A stretch of 64,000 bases of DNA from NCBI RefSeq assembly GCF_029167105.1, contig NZ_JARFML010000003.1:310001-374000 (forward strand). The letters run 5' to 3'. The first letter of the stretch is position 1; the number at the start of each line of letters is the position of its first letter. A model generated the notes under the pieces. That model ran no database searches, had not been told where the DNA came from, and was given only the letters and a program-made list of their open reading frames with translations. Below are positions 27,478 through 36,066 of this stretch, piece by piece. The position numbers and the translations under genes are program-made. This DNA is from Bradyrhizobium yuanmingense. Its GTDB lineage: Bacteria; Pseudomonadota; Alphaproteobacteria; Rhizobiales; Xanthobacteraceae.

Positions 27478-28254
27478 ATGACCGCGTTTTCCCCGTTTCG
27501 TCGCATCGCAAGGTCTTGCCGCTCCCAACTGCTGAGGCTCGTCGCTCGGAGCCCCTCTTCAATCGGTCGGCTATTGCCGCGTCGCTTTTGGACGCCTCCG
27601 CCCGGAACCATTGATTTCGGCGATTTTGGAAGGACGGAACCGATCAGCGTCGACTTCGGCTTTGACCGCGGGGTCCCGATCGATCGCTATTTTATCGAGC
27701 GCTTCCTTGAGCGCAATTCATCAATTGTCTGCGGCAGAGTGCTCGAAATCGGTGACAATGAGTATACTCTTCGGTTCGGCGGCTCGCAGGTGGAGAAAAG
27801 TGATGTTCTCCACGTCGACGCGACGCATCCAGCCGCTACCATCGTCGGGGATATTTCGGTCCCTGGTACTTTGCCGGACCGGGCTTTCGATTGTATCATT
27901 CTCACGCAAACGCTGCATCTGATCTTCGATATGCGCGGGGCGTTGGCGGAGCTTGCCAGGGCTCTCAAGCCGGGCGGAACGCTGCTCATTACAGTGCCGG
28001 GGATTTCTCCCGTTGATCGAGGGACCTGGCGCCACACTTGGTACTGGTCCTTAACTGAGAATGCACTTGAGCAACTGCTGGCCTCGGTGCTTGCGGAAGA
28101 CGGCATTGAGGTCGAGACGTTCGGAAATGTCTTTGCTGCGACGTGCTTCTTGCAAGGACTATCGCTGTCGGAAGTACCGCCGGCCAAGCTTGACGTGCTC
28201 GATAAAGCGTTTCCCTTAATTGTCGCTGCCGCAGCAAAGAGGCTGCCCCAATGA
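27478..28254 (+). CDS. Class I SAM-dependent methyltransferase
   Basis: The product is 258 aa from ATG 27478 (an in-frame TTG lies at 27472; no strong ribosome site either way). Motif I is modified (CGRVLEIGDNEYTLRFG); motif II/III regions are AFDCIILTQTLHLIFD and LKPGGTLLITVPG. It resembles methyltransferases found in O-antigen loci. Its ATGA overlap with the deacetylase and position upstream of wzm-wzt suggest it methylates the growing or terminal sugar. In ABC-dependent O-antigens such a cap can set chain length; that role is inferred here. Confidence 0.75.
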   Translation: MTAFSPFRRIARSCRSQLLRLVARSPSSIGRLLPRRFWTPPPGTIDFGDFGRTEPISVDFGFDRGVPIDRYFIERFLERNSSIVCGRVLEIGDNEYTLRFGGSQVEKSDVLHVDATHPAATIVGDISVPGTLPDRAFDCIILTQTLHLIFDMRGALAELARALKPGGTLLITVPGISPVDRGTWRHTWYWSLTENALEQLLASVLAEDGIEVETFGNVFAATCFLQGLSLSEVPPAKLDVLDKAFPLIVAAAAKRLPQ

Positions 28255-29222
28255 TACCGCAGCCGATGCGAAGGTTAAAGCGATCGATTGAACGGTGGGT
28301 CTCTGGCGCTGACCCGATCATACTCATGTATCACCGTGTGGCAGACATCCCGGTCGATCCCTGGGGGCTGGCGGTACAGCCGGTGCGCTTCGAGAAACAG
28401 ATCACGCGTCTTAAGCACTCTCGACGTGTCGTACACCTCCACGAATTGCTTGACTTGGAGCGGAGCCGTACGCCCTCGGAAAAGCCGCTTGCAGCAGTCA
28501 CCTTCGACGACGGCTATCATGATGTCTATTTGAACGCTCGGCCGATATTGCAGCGGCTAGATTGCCCGATGACGCTGTTCGTAACTACTGAGATCATCGG
28601 CACTGCCAGGGAATTCTGGTGGGATGCTCTGGCGCGGGTCCTCCTTGAAACCGAATACTTGCCAGATAGTCTGACGCTCCACGTCGGGGGCAAAGATTGC
28701 CACTGGCGGGTCCCCCCGTTCTCGAATCTTCAAGGGCGAGACCGCGTCTTCCGAGAAATTTGGGGAGCTTTGCGAGTTCTTCCACACCAAGCTCAGAGGC
28801 AGCTCCTAACGAAGATCGGTATATGGTCGTCCTGCGATCTTTCAGCTCGGGAGATGCATCGGGCCATGACAGCTCAAGAGGTTCGTAATATCTCGGACGA
28901 TTTGATCACGATCGGGGCGCACACGCTGACGCATCCCACTTTGCCGGCGCACAGCGCAGACATTCAGCTCAGGGAAATTGCCGACAGCAGGCGAGCCTGC
29001 GAAGAAATCACGGGTACTGCAGTGCGAGCCTTTGCCTATCCATTCGGCGATCATAGTGATGTGACTGTCCGAGCAGTCAGAGAGGCCGGTTTCGATCTTG
29101 CTTGCACGGTGGACGCTCGCTCTGTCGGACATAATCCCGCTCCCCTGACGCTGCCACGGATCTACGTGGGAAATTGGGAGGCCGACGAGTTTCAAATGAG
29201 GATCGAGGATCCCTCGCTATGA
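28251..29222 (+). CDS. Polysaccharide deacetylase (NodB homology domain)
   Basis: ATGA overlap with the methyltransferase fixes the start. The product is 323 aa. NodB motifs: PIILMYHRV, AAVTFDDGYHDVY with the metal/catalytic Asp pair, GAHTLTHPTL with the two metal His, and AFAYPFGDHSDVT. This is a carbohydrate esterase 4 enzyme that removes N- or O-acetyl groups. No signal peptide is seen, so it probably acts in the cytoplasm or at the membrane on the lipid-linked chain before export by Wzm/Wzt. Confidence 0.87.
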   Translation: MIPQPMRRLKRSIERWVSGADPIILMYHRVADIPVDPWGLAVQPVRFEKQITRLKHSRRVVHLHELLDLERSRTPSEKPLAAVTFDDGYHDVYLNARPILQRLDCPMTLFVTTEIIGTAREFWWDALARVLLETEYLPDSLTLHVGGKDCHWRVPPFSNLQGRDRVFREIWGALRVLPHQAQRQLLTKIGIWSSCDLSAREMHRAMTAQEVRNISDDLITIGAHTLTHPTLPAHSADIQLREIADSRRACEEITGTAVRAFAYPFGDHSDVTVRAVREAGFDLACTVDARSVGHNPAPLTLPRIYVGNWEADEFQMRIEDPSL

Positions 29223-30070
29223 CAGGAAGTCTAAAGCGAGTTACGATCGTCAGGCGTCGGAGCGGCTGGTTCGACCTGGACTTGCGGCGCGCATGGGGAC
29301 ATAGAGATCTTTTATTTCTGTTTGCCCTGCGCGACATCAAGGTTCGGCATAAGCAAACCTTACTTGGCCCCGGTTGGCTGGTCCTTCAGCCTCTCGTGTG
29401 GACGGCTGTCTTTACAGCCACGGTCAGCGGTGTCGCCGGTGTGTCGACAGCAAATCAGCCGGCACCACTATTCTATCTTTCGGGGCTGATCGCGTGGTCC
29501 TATTTCTCACAGGTCATCCACGCTACCAGCCAGGTCTTCATCGAGAACGAACACATCTTTAGCAAGGTCTACTTCCCCCGCATCATTGTCCCGTTGTCGT
29601 CACTGATTTCGAATGCCGTGGCGCTCCTGATTCAGTTCCTCGTAGTGCTTGCGTTCCTTATCGCTTTTCAATGGCTCGGAAAGGCCGACGGTCTCTCATG
29701 GCGCATTGTCGCATTTCCAATGGTCGTTCTGCACCTTGCGGCCTTTTCTCTTGCGATAGGTCTCCTCCTTGGCGCGTCAACCGCGAAGTACCGCGATCTG
29801 GCCTTCATGACGCCGTTCCTAATCCAGGTCTCGATGTTCGTAACCCCGGTGCTCTATCCTTTCTCGGCTATTCCAGAACAGTTTAGGGGGCTTGCGAGCT
29901 TCGCCAACCCATTGACAGCCATCGTCGAGGAAAGCCGTTGGTGCCTCCTAGGCGAATCGATGCTCACGCCGGGCCAGCTCCTCGCTTCCCTTTTCACAAC
30001 GTCTGTCGCTCTGGGATGTGGTGCTCTGCTTTACCAGCGCGTTGAGCGCACGGTCATGGACACGATCTGA
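29219..30070 (+). CDS. wzm: ABC transporter permease for polysaccharide export (Wzm)
   Basis: ATGA overlap with the deacetylase sets the start; 283 aa. An amphipathic N-terminus (LDLRRAWGHRDLLFLFALRD) is followed by IKVRHKQTLLGPGWLVLQPL, the family signature, and six membrane helices. It is the ABC-2 type permease that moves finished lipid-linked polysaccharide across the inner membrane. It is directly followed by its ATPase gene. Confidence 0.93.
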   Translation: MTGSLKRVTIVRRRSGWFDLDLRRAWGHRDLLFLFALRDIKVRHKQTLLGPGWLVLQPLVWTAVFTATVSGVAGVSTANQPAPLFYLSGLIAWSYFSQVIHATSQVFIENEHIFSKVYFPRIIVPLSSLISNAVALLIQFLVVLAFLIAFQWLGKADGLSWRIVAFPMVVLHLAAFSLAIGLLLGASTAKYRDLAFMTPFLIQVSMFVTPVLYPFSAIPEQFRGLASFANPLTAIVEESRWCLLGESMLTPGQLLASLFTTSVALGCGALLYQRVERTVMDTI

Positions 30071-30071
30071 A

Positions 30072-31373
30072 ATGCAGCATCAACAAGCAATCGACGTCGA
30101 AGGTCTTTCGAAGCGATATCGCCGAGGAGCCATAGGCATGAGCTCGCTGAAGGAGGAAATCCATTATTTTCTTGATCGACTTCGAGGTAGGCAGTCCGCA
30201 CGGCGGAGCAGCGAGTTCTACGCGCTTCGGGATGTAACCTTCTCGGTTCCGGTGGGAAGTGTTTGTGGGATTATCGGGCGGAATGGCTCGGGTAAGACGA
30301 CACTTCTCAAAGTGCTGACCTCGATCACCGAGCCAGACGAGGGAGAGGCCAGGCTTAGGGGGCGAGTCGGCAGTCTTCTTGAAGTGGGCGCGGGTTTTCA
30401 TCCTGAGTTGGACGGGATCGAGAATATCTATCTAAACGGCGCCATCCTGGGAATGAGCAGGTCTGAGATCACATCGAAGCTTGATAGCATTATCGAGTTC
30501 GCCGACGTGGGAGCGGTGATGGAAACGCCGGTCAAGCGCTATTCCTCCGGAATGTATGTCCGCCTCGCCTTTGCAATTGCTGCGTATCTCGAGCCGGATA
30601 TACTGTTGGTTGATGAAGTTCTGGCGGTCGGCGATGCCGACTTTCAGCGCAAGTCGCTCGCCAAAATGAAAGACGCTGCAGGTGAGGGGCGAACCGTGCT
30701 GTTCGTCAGCCACAATATGGCGATGGTCCGCCAGCTCTGTGATATAGCCATCTTTCTGGAAGAGGGGTGCGTGAAACAGATTGGCCCGTCCTCGGCCGTC
30801 ATCGATCGCTATCTGCTTGCATCCACGCCACAATCGGTTCAGGTGCAACGCACTGAGACCGATGCTGTTTGGGGAGAGCTCCGTGTTGTAGAGCCATCGA
30901 ATGAGACTGTATGCCCTCATCTCAAATTTGGTGGAGACTACGATTTTGTATTGCGGTTAGGAGCTAAGCAGCCGTTCAAGCGTGGCGTCGCGCAAGTCAG
31001 GATACTCGATCAGGAGGGAGTGCTGATCTCATCTCTGGAAAGCCTCGCGGAAGGTGTCGATCAGTTCGACATTTCGGAGGTCGTTGAGGTCGTGTTCAGC
31101 ATACGCTCGTTAGGCTTGTTGCCGGGGACGTACCTTGCTGGTTATTCGCTCTATGCCTGGGGTGAAGAAGAGGCGAGATTGTCCGCGGAGGCTTGTCTAA
31201 GCTTTGAAGTCATCCCAGCCACCGTGAATGATGCGTATTGGCCCTACCTACGAGAGCATGGCATCGTTCGGTTGGCCCATTCGGCAAACCTGCGCTACCC
31301 GCTTCTTAGTCCGCAGCTCTCAGACCCGGCTGGACTGGCCAGTAGGCCTGAAGGGCTTCCGCCCGTGGAGTAG
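30072..31373 (+). CDS. wzt: ABC transporter ATPase for polysaccharide export with C-terminal glycan-binding domain (Wzt)
   Basis: ATG 30072 starts two bases after wzm; 433 aa. Walker A GRNGSGKTT is at 69-77, the signature near YSSGMYVRL at 157-165, and Walker B ILLVDEVLAVGD at 177-188. FVSHNMAMVRQ carries the switch His. About 180 further residues (from around 255) form a beta-sandwich like the Wzt C-terminal domain, which in O-antigen systems binds the capped chain end. The 3' end overlaps the opposing glycosyltransferase gene by 54 bp. Confidence 0.93.
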   Translation: MQHQQAIDVEGLSKRYRRGAIGMSSLKEEIHYFLDRLRGRQSARRSSEFYALRDVTFSVPVGSVCGIIGRNGSGKTTLLKVLTSITEPDEGEARLRGRVGSLLEVGAGFHPELDGIENIYLNGAILGMSRSEITSKLDSIIEFADVGAVMETPVKRYSSGMYVRLAFAIAAYLEPDILLVDEVLAVGDADFQRKSLAKMKDAAGEGRTVLFVSHNMAMVRQLCDIAIFLEEGCVKQIGPSSAVIDRYLLASTPQSVQVQRTETDAVWGELRVVEPSNETVCPHLKFGGDYDFVLRLGAKQPFKRGVAQVRILDQEGVLISSLESLAEGVDQFDISEVVEVVFSIRSLGLLPGTYLAGYSLYAWGEEEARLSAEACLSFEVIPATVNDAYWPYLREHGIVRLAHSANLRYPLLSPQLSDPAGLASRPEGLPPVE

Positions 31374-32312
31374 ATGATGCTTTCCGACGCGCCGAAGGAC
31401 CCGTTCAAGCAATTCGTAAGGGAACATTAGAAAGCCGTAGATTATTGGGTGCGCATAACGCCACATCGAGCGATCGATGGCTTCATCGATCTGCGGCTCC
31501 GTCACCCCCTTTGATCTCAAGTAGCGTTTGAGCCATGACAGATAGTACAAGCGCACAGTTCCGTACTGCCCTTCGCGGCGCACCGTGGTGAGACAGGAGG
31601 CTCGGTGTTGTCGGTACTTGAGCCAAACATGGCTGGAAAAGAAGACAGGCGCTTCCAGATAAAGTTTGGAGAAGCATCCCTGGTCTTCATAGGCTTGTTT
31701 TTCGCCGGTAAAGTGCTCCTCAAATCCTCCAATGCGCGCAAGGATATTGGCCCGGATCATGACGTCGGAGGGACATGGTGCGTCTGCCTTCCCAAGCGGA
31801 TAAAGCGCGAGTAGGGCCTCGGGCTGCGGAACGGGGCGATCGAAAATGTGTCCCGTCGGGATTAGGAAATCGTGGTCACCCGTCCAGCTCCCCCAGTAAA
31901 GTACCGCGCCGCAGACCATGCCCAGCTCGGGATGGTCTCGCATGATCCTCACCTGATCGGCCAGCTTGTTGGGTTCCCAGACATCATCTGCATCGATGAA
32001 AGAGATTAATTCGCCACGCGCTGCACGTATTCCAAGATTCCTGGTCGCGCTCATTCCGCGGTTCACGTGACCGGCGTGCTCCAGGTATCTAACCTTCTCG
32101 GGATATCGGCTAGCGTATTCCATAGCCATTCCGCTGCTCTTGTCCGTCGAGCCATCGTCAACGAGCAAAAGCTCCCAGTTGGCATAACTCTGAGTAAGCA
32201 CGCTTTCCACGGCTTCCGCCATAAAAGTCTCAGCGTTAAAGAAAATCATAATGATGGAAACAAGGGGATCAGATAGCTGCACCGCTTGGTCCTTTGGATA
32301 TTCCGAAATCAT
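31320..32312 (-). CDS. Family 2 glycosyltransferase
   Basis: The product is 330 aa. GT-A motifs: PLVSIIMIFFNAETFMAEAV, LLLVDDGSTDKS, NRGMSATRNLGIRAARGE and FIDADDVWEPNK with the DxD-type DADD. YEDQGCFSKLYLEAP carries the ED pair of the catalytic-base region. Its 3' end runs 54 bp into the wzt gene on the opposite strand. It should add a sugar to the ABC-exported polymer in the cytoplasm; donor unknown. Confidence 0.87.
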   Translation of the reverse strand: MISEYPKDQAVQLSDPLVSIIMIFFNAETFMAEAVESVLTQSYANWELLLVDDGSTDKSSGMAMEYASRYPEKVRYLEHAGHVNRGMSATRNLGIRAARGELISFIDADDVWEPNKLADQVRIMRDHPELGMVCGAVLYWGSWTGDHDFLIPTGHIFDRPVPQPEALLALYPLGKADAPCPSDVMIRANILARIGGFEEHFTGEKQAYEDQGCFSKLYLEAPVFFSSHVWLKYRQHRASCLTTVRREGQYGTVRLYYLSWLKRYLRSKGVTEPQIDEAIDRSMWRYAHPIIYGFLMFPYELLERVLRRVGKHHLLHGRKPFRPTGQSSRV

Positions 32313-32419
32313 CTCTTACCAAAATCGTCTTGAAAAATGAAAGCTTTACTGAGGGGTACGAGTGCAGCGGCCAACAAACTTTGCCTGTTGAAGTTGTACG
32401 CCTCAAGAACCTTGGGAAT

Positions 32420-33424
32420 TCATTCGAGTGGGTCGCAAATCGGACATCGCGTGTTCGGTTCGATCGTTCCGAAGTGGCATCCATGAATTGAGGCACTCAC
32501 GTTTGTGCCGAGATGATAGACCTTTAGCACGGTCCTCAAAAGGCCGCGCGCTAAATCGCTCGAAAAGCCGCCTCTTTTCGAGCGGATCCCTAAATCACGC
32601 CTTGTCGCAGCAAGCATTTCTTGGATCTTGGAAGTCCGGGTCGTGTCTTGGATACCAGAGATGTAGAGGTCAAAATCGCGGCGCGACTTCGCAAACAGGT
32701 CCTCGGGCACATTTGGGCGGCTCGCCCGAGCATAATTCATAGTCAGTTCGTACGATTGCGTCATTTGTCGCACATTTCTCGACATCATCTGGGGAAGTTG
32801 ACGGTAACCCACGAGAAGGGCTGGTGAGAGTACGGCGCGCGCGCGCTCGGCAATCTGGAGGTACAGCAGCCAGTCCTCGCATCCTTGCGCATTGGCTGCG
32901 CGGAGGCCAGGGTCCCAACCGCCGATCTGTTCAAGCAGGGTCCTCCGAATTAGCGGAACGCTTGAATTGCCTATAAAGTTGCCAACGATAAGCGGTTGGT
33001 AGATATCCCCCTGGAGGCGACTCATGTAGCAGCGGGTTATCTTCGAGTCGGCGTCAATGTCGACAAACCAGCAATAGTCCAGCCCGACGTGGTCAGGCGC
33101 CTTGAGCAGATTGGCGACTTGCCGTTCGATTTTGGTCGGGTGCCAAAGATCGTCGGCATCGAGCGGGGCAATGAGGGAGCCTTTTGACCTGGCAAGAGCG
33201 GTATTTCGAGCAACAGCAACGCCCGTATTGGATTGACGTATCAGGCTAACCCGGGGATCTTGGTCACTGACTTGAGACACGATGTCTGCTGTCTCGTCGG
33301 TGGACCCGTCGTCGACCACGATGATCTCAAGGTCGCCGTAAGTTTGCTGCTGCGCAGCTTTAAGGGTCTCGCCGATCGTTTTTTGTGCGTTGTAGGCAGG
33401 AATAAGAACGCTGACCAATGCCAT
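32420..33424 (-). CDS. Family 2 glycosyltransferase with C-terminal cysteines
   Basis: The product is 334 aa. Motifs: ALVSVLIPAYNAQKTIGETL, IIVVDDGSTDET, PLDADDLWHPTK and NAQGCEDWLLYLQIAE. It is a clear paralog of the transferase at 23092 (shared QGCEDW-x-LYLQIA). The C-terminus (HGCHFGTIEPNTRCPICDP) has three cysteines in a CxxC-like setting, unusual for GT2 and perhaps a structural zinc knuckle. Same strand and 107 bp upstream of the 31320 gene. Confidence 0.87.
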   Translation of the reverse strand: MALVSVLIPAYNAQKTIGETLKAAQQQTYGDLEIIVVDDGSTDETADIVSQVSDQDPRVSLIRQSNTGVAVARNTALARSKGSLIAPLDADDLWHPTKIERQVANLLKAPDHVGLDYCWFVDIDADSKITRCYMSRLQGDIYQPLIVGNFIGNSSVPLIRRTLLEQIGGWDPGLRAANAQGCEDWLLYLQIAERARAVLSPALLVGYRQLPQMMSRNVRQMTQSYELTMNYARASRPNVPEDLFAKSRRDFDLYISGIQDTTRTSKIQEMLAATRRDLGIRSKRGGFSSDLARGLLRTVLKVYHLGTNVSASIHGCHFGTIEPNTRCPICDPLE

Positions 33425-33657
33425 GATTGCAGCCCTTTAGCCGGTCCCATTGGGAGCTAGGCACATTATCCATATCATCCCGGACTGTCCCGGCAACTTC
33501 CCTGTTAGGGTAACCAGCGTAGCCAAGTAGCACTGGCTCGCTTTTCCAGCTATTCTGCGGACTTAAGGAGAAGCACTGCCTTTACCTTTATTTTTCGAGC
33601 GGTGGCGGCTGAGAGTTACTGCTTGTCAATCCAATAGTCCGATCCTTGAAGAGCTTC
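33425..33657. promoter_or_regulatory. Divergent spacer between two glycosyltransferase genes
   Basis: A 233-bp relatively AT-rich spacer between a minus-strand and a plus-strand gene, likely holding both promoters. No operator or box is recognised. Confidence 0.35.
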
Positions 33658-34575
33658 ATGACAAGTTCCGTCGCACTTGTAATCAATACATATCAGCAGG
33701 CTCATTTCCTCGCCGCGTCAATAGAAAGCGGTTTGACGCAGACGGTGTCATTCGACGATATCATCGTCGTCGATGATGGATCGACCGACGACCCTGCATC
33801 CGTTGTTGCACGCTATCCAGGGGTTAGGCTGATCACCCAGCCCAATGCTGGACTGGCAGCGGCGCGGAATACAGGGCTCAAGGCGTCAACATCAACGTAC
33901 ATCGTCTTCCTCGATGCAGATGATCTGCTGATGCCAAATGCGGTCTTCCTTGGCCTGGCCAGTCATGCACTTAATCCTCTCGCAGGTCTGGTCTATGGAG
34001 CGCATCGTCGGGTCGGACGGCGAGGTGAGCCATTGGGAGGAAAAGTCTACTCGGAAATCGGCGTCGACGCTTTTCGCACCCTTTTGACGGGTAACGCCAT
34101 CGGGATGCATGCTACTGTGATGTACGACCGACAGAAGTTGCGAGACATCGGTGGATTCGACGCGTCCTTACCTCGTTGCGAAGATTATGACGTCTATTTC
34201 CGCATGGCGGCGAAATATCCGATCCACTCGCATCCAGAGATCGTTGCTCTCTATCGCTGGCACGGACAGAATATGTCCGGAGATCCATCTGCCATGCTGA
34301 AATGGGTCCTCCTCATCAATGATCGCCAACGGGCTCACACGGCCAATACTTTGCTCCTGGAGGATGAACGTCTCCTCGGACGGCGAGTGTGGGTCAGATA
34401 CTACAAGGATGAGATCGTAAGTGACCTTAAAAGTGGCTATCGATCGCGAATTGCGCTTCTTTCCTTCGCGCGAAGCCTGCGTTTCGGAAAGATCGCCGCG
34501 CTAGAAATGGGACGATGGTTCATCCACCGAGTTCGAACCCATATACGGACGCCGGGCAAAATCGCCTTTCCATAG
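33658..34575 (+). CDS. Family 2 glycosyltransferase
   Basis: ATG 33658 was preferred to TTG 33646; 305 aa. Motifs: VALVINTYQQAHFLAASIES, IIVVDDGSTDDP, GLAAARNTGLKASTST, FLDADDLLMPN and RCEDYDVYFRMA. The predicted role is addition of one sugar to the ABC-exported glycan. It is followed 35 bp later by the GalE-like epimerase, suggesting the two serve one galactose-type step. Confidence 0.86.
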   Translation: MTSSVALVINTYQQAHFLAASIESGLTQTVSFDDIIVVDDGSTDDPASVVARYPGVRLITQPNAGLAAARNTGLKASTSTYIVFLDADDLLMPNAVFLGLASHALNPLAGLVYGAHRRVGRRGEPLGGKVYSEIGVDAFRTLLTGNAIGMHATVMYDRQKLRDIGGFDASLPRCEDYDVYFRMAAKYPIHSHPEIVALYRWHGQNMSGDPSAMLKWVLLINDRQRAHTANTLLLEDERLLGRRVWVRYYKDEIVSDLKSGYRSRIALLSFARSLRFGKIAALEMGRWFIHRVRTHIRTPGKIAFP

Positions 34576-34609
34576 TTCCATAAAAACGCGTTGAGGGCCG
34601 GCATCCTAC

Positions 34610-35587
34610 ATGGCAATCCTGGTGACTGGAGGGGCAGGCTATATCGGCAGCCAAATGGTTCTTGACCTGGTTGACGCCGATGAAACCGTTCTCGTGCTCG
34701 ACGATCTTTCCACCGGTTTTGAGGCCGCCGTTTCTCCCAAATCGCGATTGGTTGTCGGAGATGTGGGCGAGGCGAGTCTAGTGTCCAGTCTCATTGTCGA
34801 GCACAACATCGATGCCATCATCCACTTCGCGGGCTCGATCGTCGTTCCAGAGTCGGTTGCTAACCCCCTCTATTACTACTTGAACAATGCAAGCAAGACA
34901 CGGACACTAATCGAAGTCGCCGTCGCATGCCGCGTTCCGCACTTTATTTTCTCCTCGACCGCTGCGGTATATAGCGCGCAAGGATCACTGCCCGTCAAGG
35001 AAGGCGATCCGCTTCTGCCGCAATCTCCGTACGGACGATCTAAGCTGATCTCGGAGTGGATGCTGCAAGATGTTTCAAGGGTGCAGCCTATCAAATTCGC
35101 CATCTTGCGGTACTTCAATGTAGCAGGAGCCGATCCGCAAAGAGGCATCGGGCAGTCTACACGAGGCGCTAGTCACCTGATCAAGGCGGCCATCGAAGCG
35201 GCAACTGGGAAAAGGCCGTTCGTCGAAGTATTCGGAACAGATTATCCCACTCCAGACGGGACCTGCGTCCGAGATTATGTCCACGTAAAGGATCTAGCTG
35301 GCGCTCACCGGCTTGCGTTGGCACGGTTAAGAGAGGGTGGAGAAAGCATCGTTGTGAATTGCGGCTATGGTCGCGGTTATTCTGTCCTGGAGGTCTTGCA
35401 TGCTGTTGAAAAGATATCGGGAATAAAGCTGGACATTCGCATGGCTGCGCGGCGGCCAGGTGATGCGGCTATGATCATTGCGGACCCAAGTGTCGCGACC
35501 ACGCAACTAAGCTGGACACCGACGTTCGACAGTCTCGATGCGATCATCAGGAGCGCACTAGAGTGGGAACTTGCAAGATCGTACTAA
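34610..35587 (+). CDS. galE: UDP-glucose 4-epimerase (GalE-like)
   Basis: The product is 325 aa. Motifs: TGGAGYIGSQMVLDL, IIHFAGSIVVPESV, FSSTAAVY, SPYGRSKLISE, LRYFNVAGADPQRGIG, FGTDYPTPDGTCVRDYVHV. This is a classic GalE-type SDR that interconverts UDP-glucose and UDP-galactose. It is the last cassette gene before the right-hand IS half. Confidence 0.88.
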   Translation: MAILVTGGAGYIGSQMVLDLVDADETVLVLDDLSTGFEAAVSPKSRLVVGDVGEASLVSSLIVEHNIDAIIHFAGSIVVPESVANPLYYYLNNASKTRTLIEVAVACRVPHFIFSSTAAVYSAQGSLPVKEGDPLLPQSPYGRSKLISEWMLQDVSRVQPIKFAILRYFNVAGADPQRGIGQSTRGASHLIKAAIEAATGKRPFVEVFGTDYPTPDGTCVRDYVHVKDLAGAHRLALARLREGGESIVVNCGYGRGYSVLEVLHAVEKISGIKLDIRMAARRPGDAAMIIADPSVATTQLSWTPTFDSLDAIIRSALEWELARSY

Positions 35588-35659
35588 GTTGGGCGTTACG
35601 AGGGGACCGAATCGTAGTGCGAGCGTTAAAATCGTGTAGTGCGGTGAAGGGCGTGATCC

Positions 35660-35688
35660 CTGAGCTGCTGCCGGTTTGATGGACACCG
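35660..35688 (+). repeat. IS terminal inverted repeat, 3' end copy
   Basis: CTGAGCTGCTGCCGGTTTG followed by ATGGACACCG on the plus strand. The first 19 bases equal the complement of the 23058 end; the next ten differ by about two changes. It faces the cassette. Confidence 0.82.
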
Positions 35689-35937
35689 GGTTAAGCTAAT
35701 CGCACCGTGCGCTCGAACTCAACCGGGCTGAGATAACCGATAGTCGAGTGCCTGCGGGTCGTGTTGTAGAATCTTTCGATGTAATCGAACACATCGGCTC
35801 GCGCCTCATCTCTGGTTTTGTAGATCTTGTTGGCCGTCCGTTCGGTCTTGAGCGAGGAGAACAAGCTATTCATCGCCGCGTTGTCCCAGACGTTCCCGGA
35901 GCGGCTCATACTGCAAATGATGCCGTGGTCGGCCATC
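35660..35937 (-). mobile_element. IS3-family element, 3' part only (second half of orfB and terminal repeat)
   Basis: The outer end at 35660 reads CTGAGCTGCTGCCGGTTTG, matching the complement of the end at 23058. The minus strand encodes MADHGIICSMSRSGNVWDNA, then SLFSSLKTERTANK, DEARADVFDYIERFYN and HSTIGYLSPVEFE to a stop at about 35691. This is the DDE C-terminal half with the catalytic Glu region. It lacks everything upstream of MADHG. The piece is complementary to 22106-23058 with only about 20 bp of the element unaccounted for. Confidence 0.87.
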
Positions 35938-36066
35938 ACAGACAGGTTCACTATGTCGTCAGTCATTCCTCGAATCAAGTTGGTGCGACAAATCATCGGT
36001 AATCACCCGCAAAGTTGCTCGTTTGCTCCCGGGCCATGCGGGAGCGGCGCTGCGCGCCGCTTTGCT

